DNA of 64,000 nucleotides from Blastococcus sp. URHD0036 (GTDB lineage Bacteria > Actinomycetota > Actinomycetes > Mycobacteriales > Geodermatophilaceae), in assembly GCF_000701365.1 (NCBI RefSeq), contig NZ_JNIK01000011.1:248001-312000 (forward strand), in the 5' to 3' direction. The position numbers were made by a program, and so were the translations under genes. How positions within the stretch are numbered: position 1 is the first letter of the stretch; the number at the start of each line of letters is the position of its first letter. The notes beneath the pieces are model-generated. The model was not told the origin of the DNA, searched no databases, and was given only the letters and a program-made list of their open reading frames with translations. Positions 1 through 11,897 of the stretch are shown here, piece by piece.

Positions 1-95
1 CCCGACCGGGTGCAGCACGGGCAGAACGGTAGTGCGGCGCCCACCGGGCGGAGCCCCCGGCACGCCGGGCCCCGCGGACGGCACACTGGACCCCC

Positions 96-1007
96 GTGGA
101 CAGCCCTGCCCCTCCGCTCCCGGCGCCCGCCGGCCTCACCGGTCCGGCCCTCGGGGAGGCGCTCGTCGACTGGTTCGCCGGCGCCGCCCGCGACCTGCCG
201 TGGCGCCGTCCGGACACCGACCCGTGGGCGGTCCTGGTCAGCGAGGTGATGCTGCAGCAGACGCCGGTCGCCCGGGTGGAGCCCGTGTGGCGGGCCTGGA
301 TGGCCCGCTGGCCGACCGCCGCCGACCTGGCCGGCGCCTCACCCGCCGACGTCATCCGGGCGTGGGGGAAGCTCGGCTACCCACGGCGGGCGTTGCGCCT
401 GCGGGAGACCGCCGTCGCGCTGGTGGAGCGGCACGACGGTTCGGTGCCCGCTGACGTGACCGCGCTGGAGGCGCTCCCGGGCGTGGGCACCTACACCGCC
501 CGCGCGGTCGCCTGCTTCGGCCACGGGCAGCCGCAGCCGGTGGTGGACACGAACGTCCGCCGGGTGGTCGCCCGTCTCGTGCACGGCCGCGCGGAGGCGC
601 TGCCCGCCCGGGTCGCCGACCTGGCCGACGTCGCGGCACTCGCACCCGCCGACCCCACCCGTGCGGTCCGCTTCTCGGTCGCCGCGATGGAGCTCGGGGC
701 GCTGGTGTGCGTGGCCCGCTCTCCGCGCTGCGACGCCTGCCCGGTACGGCGGTCCTGCGCCTGGCGGCTGGCGGGCAGCCCCGCGGCCGACGGCGTCCCG
801 AAGCGGGTCCAGCGGTTCGCCGGCACCGATCGGCAGGTGCGGGGGCGGCTGCTCGACGTCCTGCGGGCGGCGCACGAGCCGGTAGCCGCGACCGCCCTCG
901 ACCGCGTGTGGGCCGACGCCGTCCAGCGGTCCCGCTGCCTGGACTCCCTGCTCGCCGACGGGCTGGTCGAGCAGACCCCGGACGGCCGCTTCACGCTCCC
1001 CACCTGA
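96..1007 (+). CDS. mutY: A/G-specific adenine DNA glycosylase MutY
   Basis: Base-excision repair enzyme that removes adenine mispaired with 8-oxoguanine. The 303-residue protein has the helix-hairpin-helix LPGVGTYTA at about 127-135, a catalytic glutamate in SEVMLQQT (E50) and the catalytic aspartate in VVDTNVRR (D151). A [4Fe-4S] ligand set C205-x6-C212-x2-C215-x5-C221 follows. The length matches the short mycobacterial MutY, and the C-terminal MutT-like domain is reduced. The start is GTG at 96. No strong ribosome binding site is visible and the upstream gene lies outside the window. It converges on clpC, as mutY lies near clpC in mycobacteria. Confidence 0.95.
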   Translation: MDSPAPPLPAPAGLTGPALGEALVDWFAGAARDLPWRRPDTDPWAVLVSEVMLQQTPVARVEPVWRAWMARWPTAADLAGASPADVIRAWGKLGYPRRALRLRETAVALVERHDGSVPADVTALEALPGVGTYTARAVACFGHGQPQPVVDTNVRRVVARLVHGRAEALPARVADLADVAALAPADPTRAVRFSVAAMELGALVCVARSPRCDACPVRRSCAWRLAGSPAADGVPKRVQRFAGTDRQVRGRLLDVLRAAHEPVAATALDRVWADAVQRSRCLDSLLADGLVEQTPDGRFTLPT

Positions 1008-1072
1008 TCGACGAGATCTGCACAGTCGTCACCATCAGGCGCTGATGCCGCCGAGTGTGCAGATCTCGTCGA
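1008..1072. repeat. Long inverted repeat directly after mutY stop
   Basis: Two perfect 17-bp arms (1008-1024 and 1056-1072) of sequence TCGACGAGATCTGCACA and its complement flank a 31-nt spacer. One mismatch further in, the pairing resumes for 3 bp. The spacer itself contains a small hairpin (CATCAG at 1033-1038 with CTGATG at 1042-1047), so a cruciform or bipartite RNA hairpin can form. It begins on the base after the mutY TGA. It lacks a T tract and differs from the neighbouring terminator, so a dispersed REP-like palindrome is plausible. No second copy was seen in the window. Confidence 0.85.
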
Positions 1073-1080
1073 GAGGACGG

Positions 1081-1126
1081 GACGACGAAGGGCCGCCCCC
1101 GCGTGTGCGGGGACGGCCCTGTCGTC
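1081..1126. terminator. Bidirectional hairpin between mutY and clpC
   Basis: GACGAC (1081-1086) pairs with GTCGTC (1121-1126), and inside it AGGGCCG (1089-1095) pairs with CGGCCCT (1114-1120), with a further CCCC/GGGG stem around a GCGTGTGC loop. The structure is nearly symmetrical between two converging genes. It has no U tract, as is common for high-GC actinobacterial terminators. Confidence 0.75.
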
Positions 1127-1139
1127 GTGCTGAGGAGCG

Positions 1140-3677
<2,538 letters not shown>

Positions 3678-3714
3678 CTGCTGCTTCTCCTTCGACCGGC
3701 TGGTCCGGCACCGC

Positions 3715-3734
3715 CCTCCCCGTGTGTGGGGAGG
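3715..3734 (-). promoter_or_regulatory. Hairpin in the clpC leader
   Basis: CCTCCCC (3715-3721) and GGGGAGG (3728-3734) form a perfect 7-bp stem around a 6-nt loop, 38-57 nt before the clpC start codon. A TANNNT -10-like hexamer (TACAGT, 3776-3781 complement) lies just upstream, so the hairpin would fall in the 5' UTR. Its function is unknown. Confidence 0.5.
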
Positions 3735-3877
3735 AGCACCCGACATCCGTCGGCGCGCGGGGCGCCGGTCTTTCCACTGTAGTCGCGGACTCCGACTCCC
3801 CGTCGGCGCACGGCCGGGGGTGGGGAGGAGGAGTTGTCCGGTCCAACTGATGCTGACGGGGCGGTGTTCCGCTGCTG

Positions 3878-3895
3878 TTACGCCGTGAGCGAAGA
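3878..3895 (-). promoter_or_regulatory. Putative ClgR operator upstream of clpC
   Basis: On the minus strand the site reads TCTTCGCTCACGGCGTAA. It fits the ClgR consensus recalled from Corynebacterium (WNNWCGCYNANRGCGWWS) at all but the final position. ClgR activates clpC and clpP1P2 in Corynebacterium and Streptomyces. The site lies about 200 bp before the clpC start and about 100 bp before the -10-like hexamer at 3776-3781. The consensus is from memory and the site is a pattern match only. Confidence 0.6.
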
Positions 3896-3903
3896 GGGAA
3901 AGA

Positions 3904-3943
3904 CGACGGCCCGGTCCCCCCGCGCGGGGGGACCGGGCCGTCG
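3904..3943 (-). terminator. Terminator hairpin of lsr2
   Basis: An 18-bp perfect stem (CGACGGCCCGGTCCCCCC and its complement) around a GCGC loop, 18 nt after the lsr2 stop codon. It separates lsr2 transcription from the clpC promoter region. Confidence 0.85.
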
Positions 3944-3960
3944 ACGGTCGTGCGACGACG

Positions 3961-4314
3961 TCAGTGCGCGGCCTCGTAGGCCTCGACGACGGTCCCCGGG
4001 ATGCGGCCGCGGTCGCTGACCGCGTGGCCGTTCTTCCGGGCCCACTCGCGGATCGCGCCGGCCTGCTCGCGGTCCATCCGGCCGCCGCCACCGGTCGCCC
4101 GGGAGCGCCCGGCACCGGAGGCGCGGCCGCTGCCGCGGCCGACCTTGCGGGCGGCCTGCACGTACCGGGAGAACGCGTCGCGCATCTCTCCGGCGTTCTT
4201 CTCCGAGAGGTCGATCTCGTAACTCGTACCGTCCAGCGAGAAGCTCACCGTCTCGTCCGCCGGGAGGTTCTCGTCGAGGTCGTCACTCAGGATGACCTGG
4301 ACCTTGCGCGCCAT
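3961..4314 (-). CDS. lsr2: Nucleoid-associated silencer Lsr2
   Basis: H-NS-like protein that bridges AT-rich DNA and silences horizontally acquired genes. The 117-residue protein begins [14 protein letters not shown] and has the N-terminal oligomerisation strand region (about 1-60), a Gly/Arg-rich linker, and a C-terminal domain with [17 protein letters not shown]. This contains the RGR AT-hook-like minor-groove motif. The ATG at 4314 has GGGGA upstream. It sits between lysS and clpC, the conserved actinobacterial position, and ends in a strong hairpin. Confidence 0.97.
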   Translation of the reverse strand: MARKVQVILSDDLDENLPADETVSFSLDGTSYEIDLSEKNAGEMRDAFSRYVQAARKVGRGSGRASGAGRSRATGGGGRMDREQAGAIREWARKNGHAVSDRGRIPGTVVEAYEAAH

Positions 4315-4468
4315 TCGTCATTCCCCACTTCTGTTTCCAGCCCCGTGACCGGATGATGCCGTCACCGAAGGCGACGACGCCATTACATCACATCTCCGGT
4401 CCATTACGCGCGAATGTCCACACGTCCCGCTTAATGGGTGACGGGTGAGACGCCCGTTCTCGCAATTC

Positions 4469-5974
4469 TCAGGAACTGAGCGGGCGCACCAATGGGAACA
4501 GGATCGTCTCCCGGATCCCGAGTCCGGTCAGCGTCATCATCAGCCGGTCCATGCCCATGCCGACGCCGCCGGTCGGGGGCATCCCGTACTCGAGCGCCTC
4601 GAGGAAGTCCTCGTCCAGGACCATGGCCTCCGGGTCGCCGGCGGCCGCCAGCAGCGCCTGCTGGGTGAACCGCTCCCGCTGGACGACGGGGTCGACCAGC
4701 TCCGAGTAGCCGGTGCCACGCTCGATCCCGCCGATGTACAGGTCCCACTTCTCGGCGAGGCCCGGTGTCGAGCGGTGCGCCCTGGTCAGTGGCGAGGTGT
4801 CCACCGGGTAGTCCATGACGAACGTCGGCGCCTGCAGGTCGTCCTGGACCAGCGCCTCGAAGATCTCCTCGACGACCTTGCCCGGCAGCCAGGCCGGGTC
4901 GACGCCGATCTCGTGCCGCTCCGCCAGGGCCCGCAGGCGCGCCACCGGCGTCTCCGGGGTGACCTCCTCGCCGACGGCGGCCGACACCAGGTCGTAGAGG
5001 CGGACCTGTGGCCACTCCCCGGACAGGTCGATCTCGGTGCCGTCGTGGTGGCGGGCGACGTGGTCGCCGAACAACGCCGCGCAGCACTCCTGGATCAGTT
5101 CCCGCGTGATGACGGCGACGTCGGAATAGTCGGTGTAGGCCGCGTAGAACTCGAGCATCGCGAACTCCGGCGAGTGCGAGCTGTCGGCGCCCTCGTTGCG
5201 GAAGTTCCGGTTGATCTCGAAGACCCGGTCCAGACCCCCGACGATGCAGCGCTTGAGGAACAACTCCGGCGCGATCCGCAGATACAGGTCGAGGTCGAAG
5301 GCGTTCATGTGCGTGCGGAACGGACGGGCCGCGGCACCGCCGTGGATCGTCTGCAGCATGGGGGTCTCGACCTCGAGGAAACCGCGCGAGGTGAGACCCG
5401 AGCGCAGTGTCGCGTTGACCGCCGAGCGCTGGCGCACGGTGCGCCGGGCCTCGTCGCGGACGATGAGGTCGACGTAGCGACGCCGGACCCGCAGTTCCTC
5501 GCTCATCGGCTTGTGCGCCACCGGCAGCGGTCGCAGCGACTTCGCCGTGATCTGCCACGAGTCGGCGAACACCGACAGCTCCCCGCGGCGCGACGTCCCC
5601 ACCTCGCCGGTGACCAGGACGTGGTCACCGAGGTCGACGTCGGACTTCCACGCGGCGAGCGACTCCTCGCCCACCCGGTCGCGGGAGAGCATCACCTGGA
5701 GCTCGGCGTCGCCCTCGCGGAGGGTCGCGAAGCACAGCTTGCCGGTGTTGCGGGAGAAGATGACGCGCCCGGTGACGCCGACGGTCCGGCCGGTCATGGT
5801 GTCCGGCTCCAGGTCCGGATGCGTCGCCCGCACCTCCGCCAGCGAGGTGGTGCGCCCCACCTCGACGGGGAACGGGTCGACCCCCGCGTCCCGCAGCCGG
5901 TCGAGCTTCGCCCGCCGCACCCGCATCTGCTCGGGCAGTTCGTCGTCCTGCGGCCCCGGCGGTTCCTCGCTCAC
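4469..5974 (-). CDS. lysS: Lysyl-tRNA synthetase, class II
   Basis: Charges tRNA-Lys. The 501-residue protein has an N-terminal OB-fold anticodon-binding domain (about 50-160), then the class II catalytic core with motif 2 around [20 protein letters not shown] and motif 3 [11 protein letters not shown] near the C-terminus. GTG at 5974 gives [21 protein letters not shown], which matches the mycobacterial LysS N-terminus (LPEQFRIRR). The internal ATG at 5926 would cut this off. It lies 11 nt after the coaX stop, so it is likely the last gene of the cofactor operon. Confidence 0.96.
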   Translation of the reverse strand: MSEEPPGPQDDELPEQMRVRRAKLDRLRDAGVDPFPVEVGRTTSLAEVRATHPDLEPDTMTGRTVGVTGRVIFSRNTGKLCFATLREGDAELQVMLSRDRVGEESLAAWKSDVDLGDHVLVTGEVGTSRRGELSVFADSWQITAKSLRPLPVAHKPMSEELRVRRRYVDLIVRDEARRTVRQRSAVNATLRSGLTSRGFLEVETPMLQTIHGGAAARPFRTHMNAFDLDLYLRIAPELFLKRCIVGGLDRVFEINRNFRNEGADSSHSPEFAMLEFYAAYTDYSDVAVITRELIQECCAALFGDHVARHHDGTEIDLSGEWPQVRLYDLVSAAVGEEVTPETPVARLRALAERHEIGVDPAWLPGKVVEEIFEALVQDDLQAPTFVMDYPVDTSPLTRAHRSTPGLAEKWDLYIGGIERGTGYSELVDPVVQRERFTQQALLAAAGDPEAMVLDEDFLEALEYGMPPTGGVGMGMDRLMMTLTGLGIRETILFPLVRPLSS

Positions 5975-5985
5975 GGAGGGTGAGC

Positions 5986-6807
5986 CTACGGGGAGGCCGG
6001 CCGGCGGCCGGCCGCGGAACGGTGCGTGGCCTGCTGCCGGTCGAACGCCAGCCGCAGCCCGTGCACGGTGAGGTCGGGTTCGCGGGCGGAGATCGTGCGG
6101 CAGCTGTCGGCGACGAGCGGCGCCAGCCCCCCGGTGGCGACGACGACCGGAGCGGTCCCGAACTGCTCGACGATCTCCGCGGAGATGCGCGAGACCAGGC
6201 CGTCGACGAGGCCGGCGAACCCGAGGACCAGGCCCGACTGCAGCGCCGCGACGGTGTTCTTGCCGATCGCCTGCGGAGGCACGGTGAGCTCGACCGACCG
6301 CAGCTGGGCCGCCCGGCTGGCCAGCGCCTCCAGGCTGACCTCGACACCGGGCGCGAGCGCACCGCCGAGGAACTGCCCGCCCGGGCCGACGGCGTCGACG
6401 TTGGTCGAGGTGCCGAAGTCGACGACGACCACCGGGCGCGCCTGCCCCTCCGGGTCGCGGCCGTACAGCTCGTGGGCGGCGAGCGCGGTCACCACCCGGT
6501 CCGCGCCGACCTCCCTCGGGTTGTCCACGTGCAGCGGCACCCCGGTGCGGACGCCGGGGCCGATGAGCACCACCGGGACGTCGAGGGAGTCCAGCAGCCG
6601 GCGCAGGGCCGGCAGCAGCGCCGGGACCGTCGAGCACGCCGCGACCCCGGTGACCTCGGTGTCGCGCAGCAGCCCGCGCCACAGCATGGCGATCTCGTCG
6701 GAGGTGGCCCGGGAGTGCGTGGTGACCCGCCAGCCGCCCACCCGGCGGTCGCCGTCGAAGGTGGCGAGCACGGTCTGGCTGTTGCCCACGTCCACGGTCA
6801 GGAGCAC
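5986..6807 (-). CDS. coaX: Type III pantothenate kinase
   Basis: Phosphorylates pantothenate, the first step of CoA synthesis. The 273-residue protein has the ASKHA phosphate loop DVGNSQT at residues 5-11, the GPGVRTGV pantothenate-site segment and the [11 protein letters not shown] metal/phosphate loop. The GTG start at 6807 follows the nadC stop by 3 nt. It sits in the same transcription unit as panC and panD, so pantothenate synthesis and its phosphorylation are co-transcribed. Confidence 0.95.
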   Translation of the reverse strand: MLLTVDVGNSQTVLATFDGDRRVGGWRVTTHSRATSDEIAMLWRGLLRDTEVTGVAACSTVPALLPALRRLLDSLDVPVVLIGPGVRTGVPLHVDNPREVGADRVVTALAAHELYGRDPEGQARPVVVVDFGTSTNVDAVGPGGQFLGGALAPGVEVSLEALASRAAQLRSVELTVPPQAIGKNTVAALQSGLVLGFAGLVDGLVSRISAEIVEQFGTAPVVVATGGLAPLVADSCRTISAREPDLTVHGLRLAFDRQQATHRSAAGRRPASP

Positions 6808-6810
6808 CGC

Positions 6811-7716
6811 TCAGCCCGCCCGCAGGTCGAGCGCGAGGTCGAGGATCGGCGAGGAGTGGGTGAGCGCACCGACCGACAGGTAGTCCACACCGGTCTCGGC
6901 CACCTCGCGGGCGACGGCGAGGGTCAGCCCACCGGTGGCCTCCAGCTCGGCGCGGTCGCCGACCGCGGCGACGACCTCGCGCAGCTGCGCCGGGGTCATG
7001 TTGTCCAGCAGCAGGAACTGCGCGCCGGCCTCGACCGCCTCCAGCGCCTGGGCGGGGGTGTCCGCCTCGACCTGCACCGGCACCCGCGGCGCCCGCTCGC
7101 GGACGGCGGCCACCGCCGCGGCCACCGACCCGGCGGCGGCCACGTGGTTGTCCTTGACCATGGCGACGTCGTACAGGCCCATCCGCTTGTTCGACCCGCC
7201 GCCGCAGCGGACGGCGTACTTCTCCAGGGGCCGCAGCCCCGGCGTGGTCTTGCGGGTGTCGAGCACCGTGGCCCCGGTGCCGCTGACGGCGTCGGCCCAG
7301 GCGCGGGTCGCGGTCGCGATGCCGCTGGCCCGGCTGGCGATGTTGAGCGCGCTGCGCTCGGCGGCCAGCAGCGCCCGGACCGGGCCCCGGACGGTCAGCA
7401 GGACGTCGCCGCGCCGCACCCGGTCCCCGTCGGCGGCACCCGCGGTGATCGTGGCCCCGGGCGCGAGGCGCAGGAAGACGCGGGCGGCGATCGGCAGCCC
7501 GGCGACGACGCCGTCGGCCCGGGCGACCAGGTCCGCCGTCCCCATCTGGGCCGGGGGCACGGTGGCGGCGCTGGTGACGTCGTAGGCGACGGCCAGGTCC
7601 GGGGCGGAGGGCAGGGCCGCGCCTCCGGTCAGGTCCTCGGCGAGGGTGCGCTCGACGAGGGCGTCGACCCACGCCTCGTCGAGCCCGGTGCCCTCCAGCG
7701 AGCGGGCATCGGTCAC
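6811..7716 (-). CDS. nadC: Nicotinate-nucleotide pyrophosphorylase (quinolinate phosphoribosyltransferase)
   Basis: Converts quinolinate and PRPP to nicotinate mononucleotide in de novo NAD synthesis. The 301-residue protein has the family core [46 protein letters not shown] and FLLLDNM. The start is GTG at 7716, overlapping the nadB stop (GTGA), which implies translational coupling. A second GTG one codon upstream (7719) is possible. Confidence 0.95.
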   Translation of the reverse strand: MTDARSLEGTGLDEAWVDALVERTLAEDLTGGAALPSAPDLAVAYDVTSAATVPPAQMGTADLVARADGVVAGLPIAARVFLRLAPGATITAGAADGDRVRRGDVLLTVRGPVRALLAAERSALNIASRASGIATATRAWADAVSGTGATVLDTRKTTPGLRPLEKYAVRCGGGSNKRMGLYDVAMVKDNHVAAAGSVAAAVAAVRERAPRVPVQVEADTPAQALEAVEAGAQFLLLDNMTPAQLREVVAAVGDRAELEATGGLTLAVAREVAETGVDYLSVGALTHSSPILDLALDLRAG

Positions 7717-9395
7717 CACGGGACCACCACCGCCGCCCCCACCGGACGGCGGGTCAGGTGCAGGTCCCCGGTGCTGTCCAGCCGGACGTCGAGGTGCACC
7801 CGCCACTCCTCGGAGGTCTCCGGGTGGTCCTCGCGCCAGTGGCAGCCGCGGGTCTCCTCGCGGGCCGCGGCGGCGACGGTGACCGCGGAGGCCACCGTGA
7901 GCAGGTCGGTGGCCTCCCAGCTCGCCACCCCGGGCACGGCGCCGGCCGACTCCCCCAGCGCCCGGCTGAGGGCGGCCATGATGGCCAGTGCGCTGTCGAG
8001 GCCGGCGCCGGTGCGCAGTGCCGCGACCGAGCCGGACATGGTGTCGGTGACCCGCTCGCGGCCCGCCGGGTCCAGCAGCCCCGACAGGGCCGGCGCGCCG
8101 GCCAGGGGCGCGGCGGGCAGCGGCAGCGACCGGGCCAGCTCGGCGCCGATCCGGGCGGCGAAGACGAGGCCCTCGAGCAGGGAGTTCGACGCCAGGCGGT
8201 TGGCGCCGTGCACGCCGGTGCTGGCCACCTCTCCGCACGCGTACAGACCCGGCACGGTCGTGCGGCCGGCGAGGTCGGTGACCAGTCCGCCGGAGGCGTA
8301 GTGCGCCGCCGGGGTGACCGGCACGAGGTCCGTGACCGGGTCGATGCCGGCCTCCCGGCAGCGGGCCACGATCGTCGGGAACCGTTCGGGCAGTCCGGGG
8401 ATCGAGCGGGCGTCGAGCCAGACGTGGCGGACGTCGTCGCGCAGCATCACGCGGGTGATCGCCTTGGCGACGACGTCGCGGGGAGCGAGCTCGGCCAGCG
8501 GGTGGACGCCGACCATGAACCGGTCCCCCGCGTCGTCGCGCAGCACCGCCCCCTCGCCGCGCAGCGCCTCGCTGACCAGGGGCTGCTGACCCCGCGCGTC
8601 CGGACCGAGGTAGAGGGCGGTCGGGTGGAACTGGACGAACTCCAGGTCGGTCGCGACCGCGCCCGCGCGCAGGCCCAGCGCGACGCCGTCGCCGGTGGAG
8701 ACCGAGGGGTTGGTGGTCGCGGCGTAGATCTGTCCCATCCCGCCGGTGGCCAGCACCACCGCGCGCGCCCGGACCGCACCGACGCCGTCGGCGCTGCCCT
8801 CGCCGAGCACGTGCAGGGTGACCCCGGCGGCCCGGCCCTGGGCGTCGCGCAGCAGGTCCAGCACCATCGCGTGCTCGACCAGGGTGACCCCGGGGTCGGC
8901 CCGCACCGCCTCGTGCAGCGCCCGCTGCACCTCCGAGCCGGTGGCGTCGCCGCCGGCGTGCACGATCCGGTCGGCGGAGTGCCCGCCCTCGCGGGTCAGC
9001 AGCAGCCGGCCGGTGGCGTCGCGGTCGAAGGCGGCGCCCCAGCCGATCAGCTGGGCCAGCCGCTCCGGTCCCTCGGTGACCAGCGCCCGGACCGCGTCCG
9101 GCTCGCACAGGCCCACGCCGGCCACCTCGGTGTCGACGGCGTGCGCCTCCGGGCTGTCCGCGGGGTCCAGCACCGCGGCGATGCCGCCCTGGGCCCACCG
9201 GGTGGAGCCGTCGTCGACGCCGACCTTCGTGACCACGGCGACTGACAGCCCGGCCGCGCGCGCGTGCAGCGCGACGCAGAGGCCGGCGATCCCCGAGCCG
9301 ACGACGCAGACGTCGGCGGCCAGCTCCCACCCGGGATCGGGAGCGGCCAGCCGCAGCGGGAGTCCGGTGACGGTGCCGCTCGCGGCCAGTGTCAC
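7713..9395 (-). CDS. nadB: L-aspartate oxidase
   Basis: FAD enzyme that oxidises aspartate to iminoaspartate for quinolinate synthesis. The 560-residue protein shows the dinucleotide fold [17 protein letters not shown] near residue 28, then [12 protein letters not shown], and the C-terminal FAD segment [18 protein letters not shown]. The GTG at 9395 overlaps the panD stop (GTGA). nadA, the next enzyme, is not in this window. nadB-nadC is inserted between panD and coaX, unlike the mycobacterial operon. Confidence 0.95.
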   Translation of the reverse strand: MTLAASGTVTGLPLRLAAPDPGWELAADVCVVGSGIAGLCVALHARAAGLSVAVVTKVGVDDGSTRWAQGGIAAVLDPADSPEAHAVDTEVAGVGLCEPDAVRALVTEGPERLAQLIGWGAAFDRDATGRLLLTREGGHSADRIVHAGGDATGSEVQRALHEAVRADPGVTLVEHAMVLDLLRDAQGRAAGVTLHVLGEGSADGVGAVRARAVVLATGGMGQIYAATTNPSVSTGDGVALGLRAGAVATDLEFVQFHPTALYLGPDARGQQPLVSEALRGEGAVLRDDAGDRFMVGVHPLAELAPRDVVAKAITRVMLRDDVRHVWLDARSIPGLPERFPTIVARCREAGIDPVTDLVPVTPAAHYASGGLVTDLAGRTTVPGLYACGEVASTGVHGANRLASNSLLEGLVFAARIGAELARSLPLPAAPLAGAPALSGLLDPAGRERVTDTMSGSVAALRTGAGLDSALAIMAALSRALGESAGAVPGVASWEATDLLTVASAVTVAAAAREETRGCHWREDHPETSEEWRVHLDVRLDSTGDLHLTRRPVGAAVVVPW

Positions 9396-9817
9396 CGAAC
9401 CGGGACGCCGAGGTCGCTGCGCTTCTGGTCGGTCGCGCCGGGGACCGGGGCCGACGGGTCGCCGCCGAGCTCGACCACGCGGTTGGCGCCGTCGACGTGC
9501 ACGACCTTCGGGATGTAGGCCTTGGCCTCGGTCTCGTCCATCAGGCCGTAACTGATCAGGATGACCATGTCGCCCGGGTGCACCAGGTGCGCGGCGGCGC
9601 CGTTGATCCCGATGACGCCGCTGCCGCGCTCGCCCGGGATGACGTAGGTCTCCAGGCGGGCGCCGTTGGTGATGTCGACGATGGCGACCTGCTCACCGGG
9701 GATCAGGTCGGCGGCGTCGAGGAGGTCCTCGTCGACGGTGACCGAGCCGACGTAGTGCAGGTCGGCCTGGGTGACGGTCGCCCGGTGGATCTTGGACTTG
9801 AGCATCGTGCGCATCAT
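9392..9817 (-). CDS. panD: Aspartate 1-decarboxylase proenzyme
   Basis: Pyruvoyl enzyme that makes beta-alanine for pantothenate. The 141-residue protein contains HYVGS, where self-cleavage between G24 and S25 generates the pyruvoyl group. [20 protein letters not shown] is the conserved core. ATG at 9817 overlaps the panC stop (ATGA). ATG at 9814, one codon downstream, is the alternative start. Confidence 0.96.
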   Translation of the reverse strand: MMRTMLKSKIHRATVTQADLHYVGSVTVDEDLLDAADLIPGEQVAIVDITNGARLETYVIPGERGSGVIGINGAAAHLVHPGDMVILISYGLMDETEAKAYIPKVVHVDGANRVVELGGDPSAPVPGATDQKRSDLGVPVR

Positions 9818-10668
9818 CGGGGGTCCCCCAAGCGGATCGGAGCGTTGTCGAGGAGTCGGGTGGAGCCGGCCCGGACGGCGACGAGCAGTCGGGCGGGACC
9901 GGTGGCGGGCACCGGCCCCAGATCTGGATCGGTCAGTTCGAGGTAGTCCTGAACCAGTTCGGGCCGCTCGGCGAGCACGGCCCGGGCCGCGGCGAGGACG
10001 GCGTCCGCCCCCTCCGGGCCGGCGGCGGCTCCTGCCCGCAGCGCAGCGGAGACCGCGGCGGCGGCCGACCGCTGCTCCGGGGAGAGGTAGCGGTTGCGCG
10101 AGGAGAGCGCCATGCCGTCCTCCTCCCGCACGGTGGGTACGCCGGTCACGCCGACCGGCAGCGCCAGCTCCCGGGCCATGGCCCGGATGAGGACCAGCTG
10201 CTGGTAGTCCTTCTCCCCGAAGAACGCCTCGTCGGGCCGGACCATGCCGAAGAGCTTGGCGACGACGGTGAGGACGCCGGCGAAGTGGCCGGGCCGCACC
10301 GCCCCCTCCAGCACCGAGCCCAGCGGACCGGGCTGGACGGTGACGCCGAGGGACGCGGGCGGGTACACGACCTCGACCTGCGGGTGGAACACCAGGTCGA
10401 CGCCCTCCTCGGCGAGCGCGGCCAGGTCGGCGTCCCAGGTGCGCGGGTAGCGGTCGAAGTCCTCGCCGGGGCCGAACTGGGTCGGGTTGACGAAGACGGA
10501 GACGACGACGCTGTCGCAGACCTCGCGGGCCGCGCGGACCAGCGTGCGGTGCCCCTCGTGCAGCGCACCCATCGTGGGGACCAGTGCCACGCGGCCGGGC
10601 AGGTCGGCGCGCAGTCGGAGCAGGTCCCGATGGGTCTCGGCGACGGAGGGGCGGGTCAGGGCGGTCAC
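9814..10668 (-). CDS. panC: Pantothenate synthetase (pantoate--beta-alanine ligase)
   Basis: Condenses pantoate with beta-alanine using ATP. The 284-residue protein has [12 protein letters not shown] (ATP HIGH-like motif), [21 protein letters not shown] and the KMSK-like region LSSRNRYL. The GTG at 10668 overlaps the stop of the preceding DUF2520 gene. It starts the pan section of the operon. panB is not in the window. Confidence 0.96.
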   Translation of the reverse strand: MTALTRPSVAETHRDLLRLRADLPGRVALVPTMGALHEGHRTLVRAAREVCDSVVVSVFVNPTQFGPGEDFDRYPRTWDADLAALAEEGVDLVFHPQVEVVYPPASLGVTVQPGPLGSVLEGAVRPGHFAGVLTVVAKLFGMVRPDEAFFGEKDYQQLVLIRAMARELALPVGVTGVPTVREEDGMALSSRNRYLSPEQRSAAAAVSAALRAGAAAGPEGADAVLAAARAVLAERPELVQDYLELTDPDLGPVPATGPARLLVAVRAGSTRLLDNAPIRLGDPR

Positions 10669-11609
10669 CGCGAGCCGGCGGGGTCGTCGGACCGGGTGGC
10701 GGCCAGGAGGTCGAGCAGCGGGGCGCCCTCGTGCCGCTTGAGCCGTCCGGCGGCCAGCGCGCGCTCGGTGGTCCGCTGCGCCATGGCGACGTAGGCGTCC
10801 ACCGACTGCGGCGCACGCTCGGCGAGGGTCTCGAGGTGGTCGCGGACGGTGCCCACGTCCCCGCGGCTGACCGGCCCGGTCAGCCCCCGGTCACCGCGCC
10901 GCAGGCCGTTGTCCAGCGCGGCGGTCAGCAGGGGGGCCAGCACCCGGCCGGGGTCGCCGACACCGGCGGTCCGCAGCAGGTCGGCGGCCTCGGCCACGAG
11001 GGTGACCAGGTGGTTGGCGCCGGTGACCAGCGCCGCGTGGTACAGCCGCCGGTCGGCCTCGGCGACGAAGAACGGCTCCCCGCCCATCTCCAGCACGAGG
11101 GTCTCGGCGACCGGGCGGAACTCGGGCGCGCTGGTCACCCCGAACGGGGAGCCGGCGAGCCGGTCGGCGTCCTCGGGGACGCCGGTGAAGGTCATGGCGG
11201 GGTGCAGCGCCAGCGGCAGGACGCCGATCCGGGCGGCCGGCTCCAGCACGGCGAGCCCGTGGGCGCCGGAGGTGTGGAAGGCCAGCTGGCCCGCGCGCCA
11301 GACGCCGGTCTCGGCGAGGCCGGCGACCAGACCGGCCAGCGTGTCGTCGGGGACGGCGAGGACGACGAGGTCGGCGGCGGCGACCACCTCGTCGGTCGGC
11401 AGCAGCGGCACACCGGGCAGCAGCCGGGCGGCGCGCTCGGCGGAGGCGGCGGAGAGACCGGCGGCGGCGACGACGTCGTGGCCGGCGGCGGCGAGGGCGG
11501 CGCCCAGCACGGCGCCGACGCGACCGGCGCCGACGATGCCCACGCGGAGGCGGGCGGGGGCGTCGGCCGGGAGTCCGGCGGCGCGGGGGGTCCTGCGGGC
11601 AGCAGGCAT
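10665..11609 (-). CDS. Rossmann-fold DUF2520 protein (Rv3603c family)
   Basis: The 314-residue protein has an N-terminal NAD(P)-binding fold, [19 protein letters not shown] at about 22-40, and a C-terminal DUF2520 helical domain. The architecture resembles 6-phosphogluconate dehydrogenase or ketopantoate reductase. Constant position before panC suggests a role in pantoate supply, but this is inference and no reaction is established here. Translation is coupled to panC by a 4-bp overlap. The start is the ATG at 11609 with GAGGAG upstream. It is the first gene of the long minus-strand operon. Confidence 0.85.
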   Translation of the reverse strand: MPAARRTPRAAGLPADAPARLRVGIVGAGRVGAVLGAALAAAGHDVVAAAGLSAASAERAARLLPGVPLLPTDEVVAAADLVVLAVPDDTLAGLVAGLAETGVWRAGQLAFHTSGAHGLAVLEPAARIGVLPLALHPAMTFTGVPEDADRLAGSPFGVTSAPEFRPVAETLVLEMGGEPFFVAEADRRLYHAALVTGANHLVTLVAEAADLLRTAGVGDPGRVLAPLLTAALDNGLRRGDRGLTGPVSRGDVGTVRDHLETLAERAPQSVDAYVAMAQRTTERALAAGRLKRHEGAPLLDLLAATRSDDPAGSR

Positions 11610-11656
11610 GGAGTGCTCCTCGTTCCAGTCCCAGTGCGGGTACCGGACGTCGGGTC

Positions 11657-11676
11657 GGTCTCCCCCATCGGAGACC
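11657..11676 (-). promoter_or_regulatory. Hairpin upstream of the pan operon
   Basis: GGTCTCC (11657-11663) pairs with GGAGACC (11670-11676), about 50 nt before the first gene of the DUF2520-panC-panD operon. It may lie in the 5' leader. The 288-bp gap 11610-11897 also holds a small inverted repeat GTCAC-N4-GTGAC (11741-11754) and the promoter of the divergent SDR gene. No riboswitch was recognised. Confidence 0.4.
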
Positions 11677-11856
11677 GTCGGGATGGTGCGGGTGGTGCCG
11701 TGCGGCGGTGCGGTGGCCGACCTCCGCTGCGACCAGCTGTGTCACGCGGGTGACGTACCGATGGCGAGTGTGTGACCGCTTTCGGCTCCCCGCAACGCAA
11801 CGCGCCTGTGGGGTCGGTCACGGGCACCGGGCGGGAGGGCCCCGGACGGCCCCACC

Positions 11857-11862
11857 TACCGT
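11857..11862 (+). promoter_or_regulatory. -10-like element of the SDR gene
   Basis: TACCGT fits the actinobacterial TANNNT -10 pattern, 36 nt before the ATG at 11898. No convincing -35 hexamer is seen. Confidence 0.4.
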
Positions 11863-11897
11863 GACGCCGGCACCGACCGACGGAGAGGCAGGAGCAC

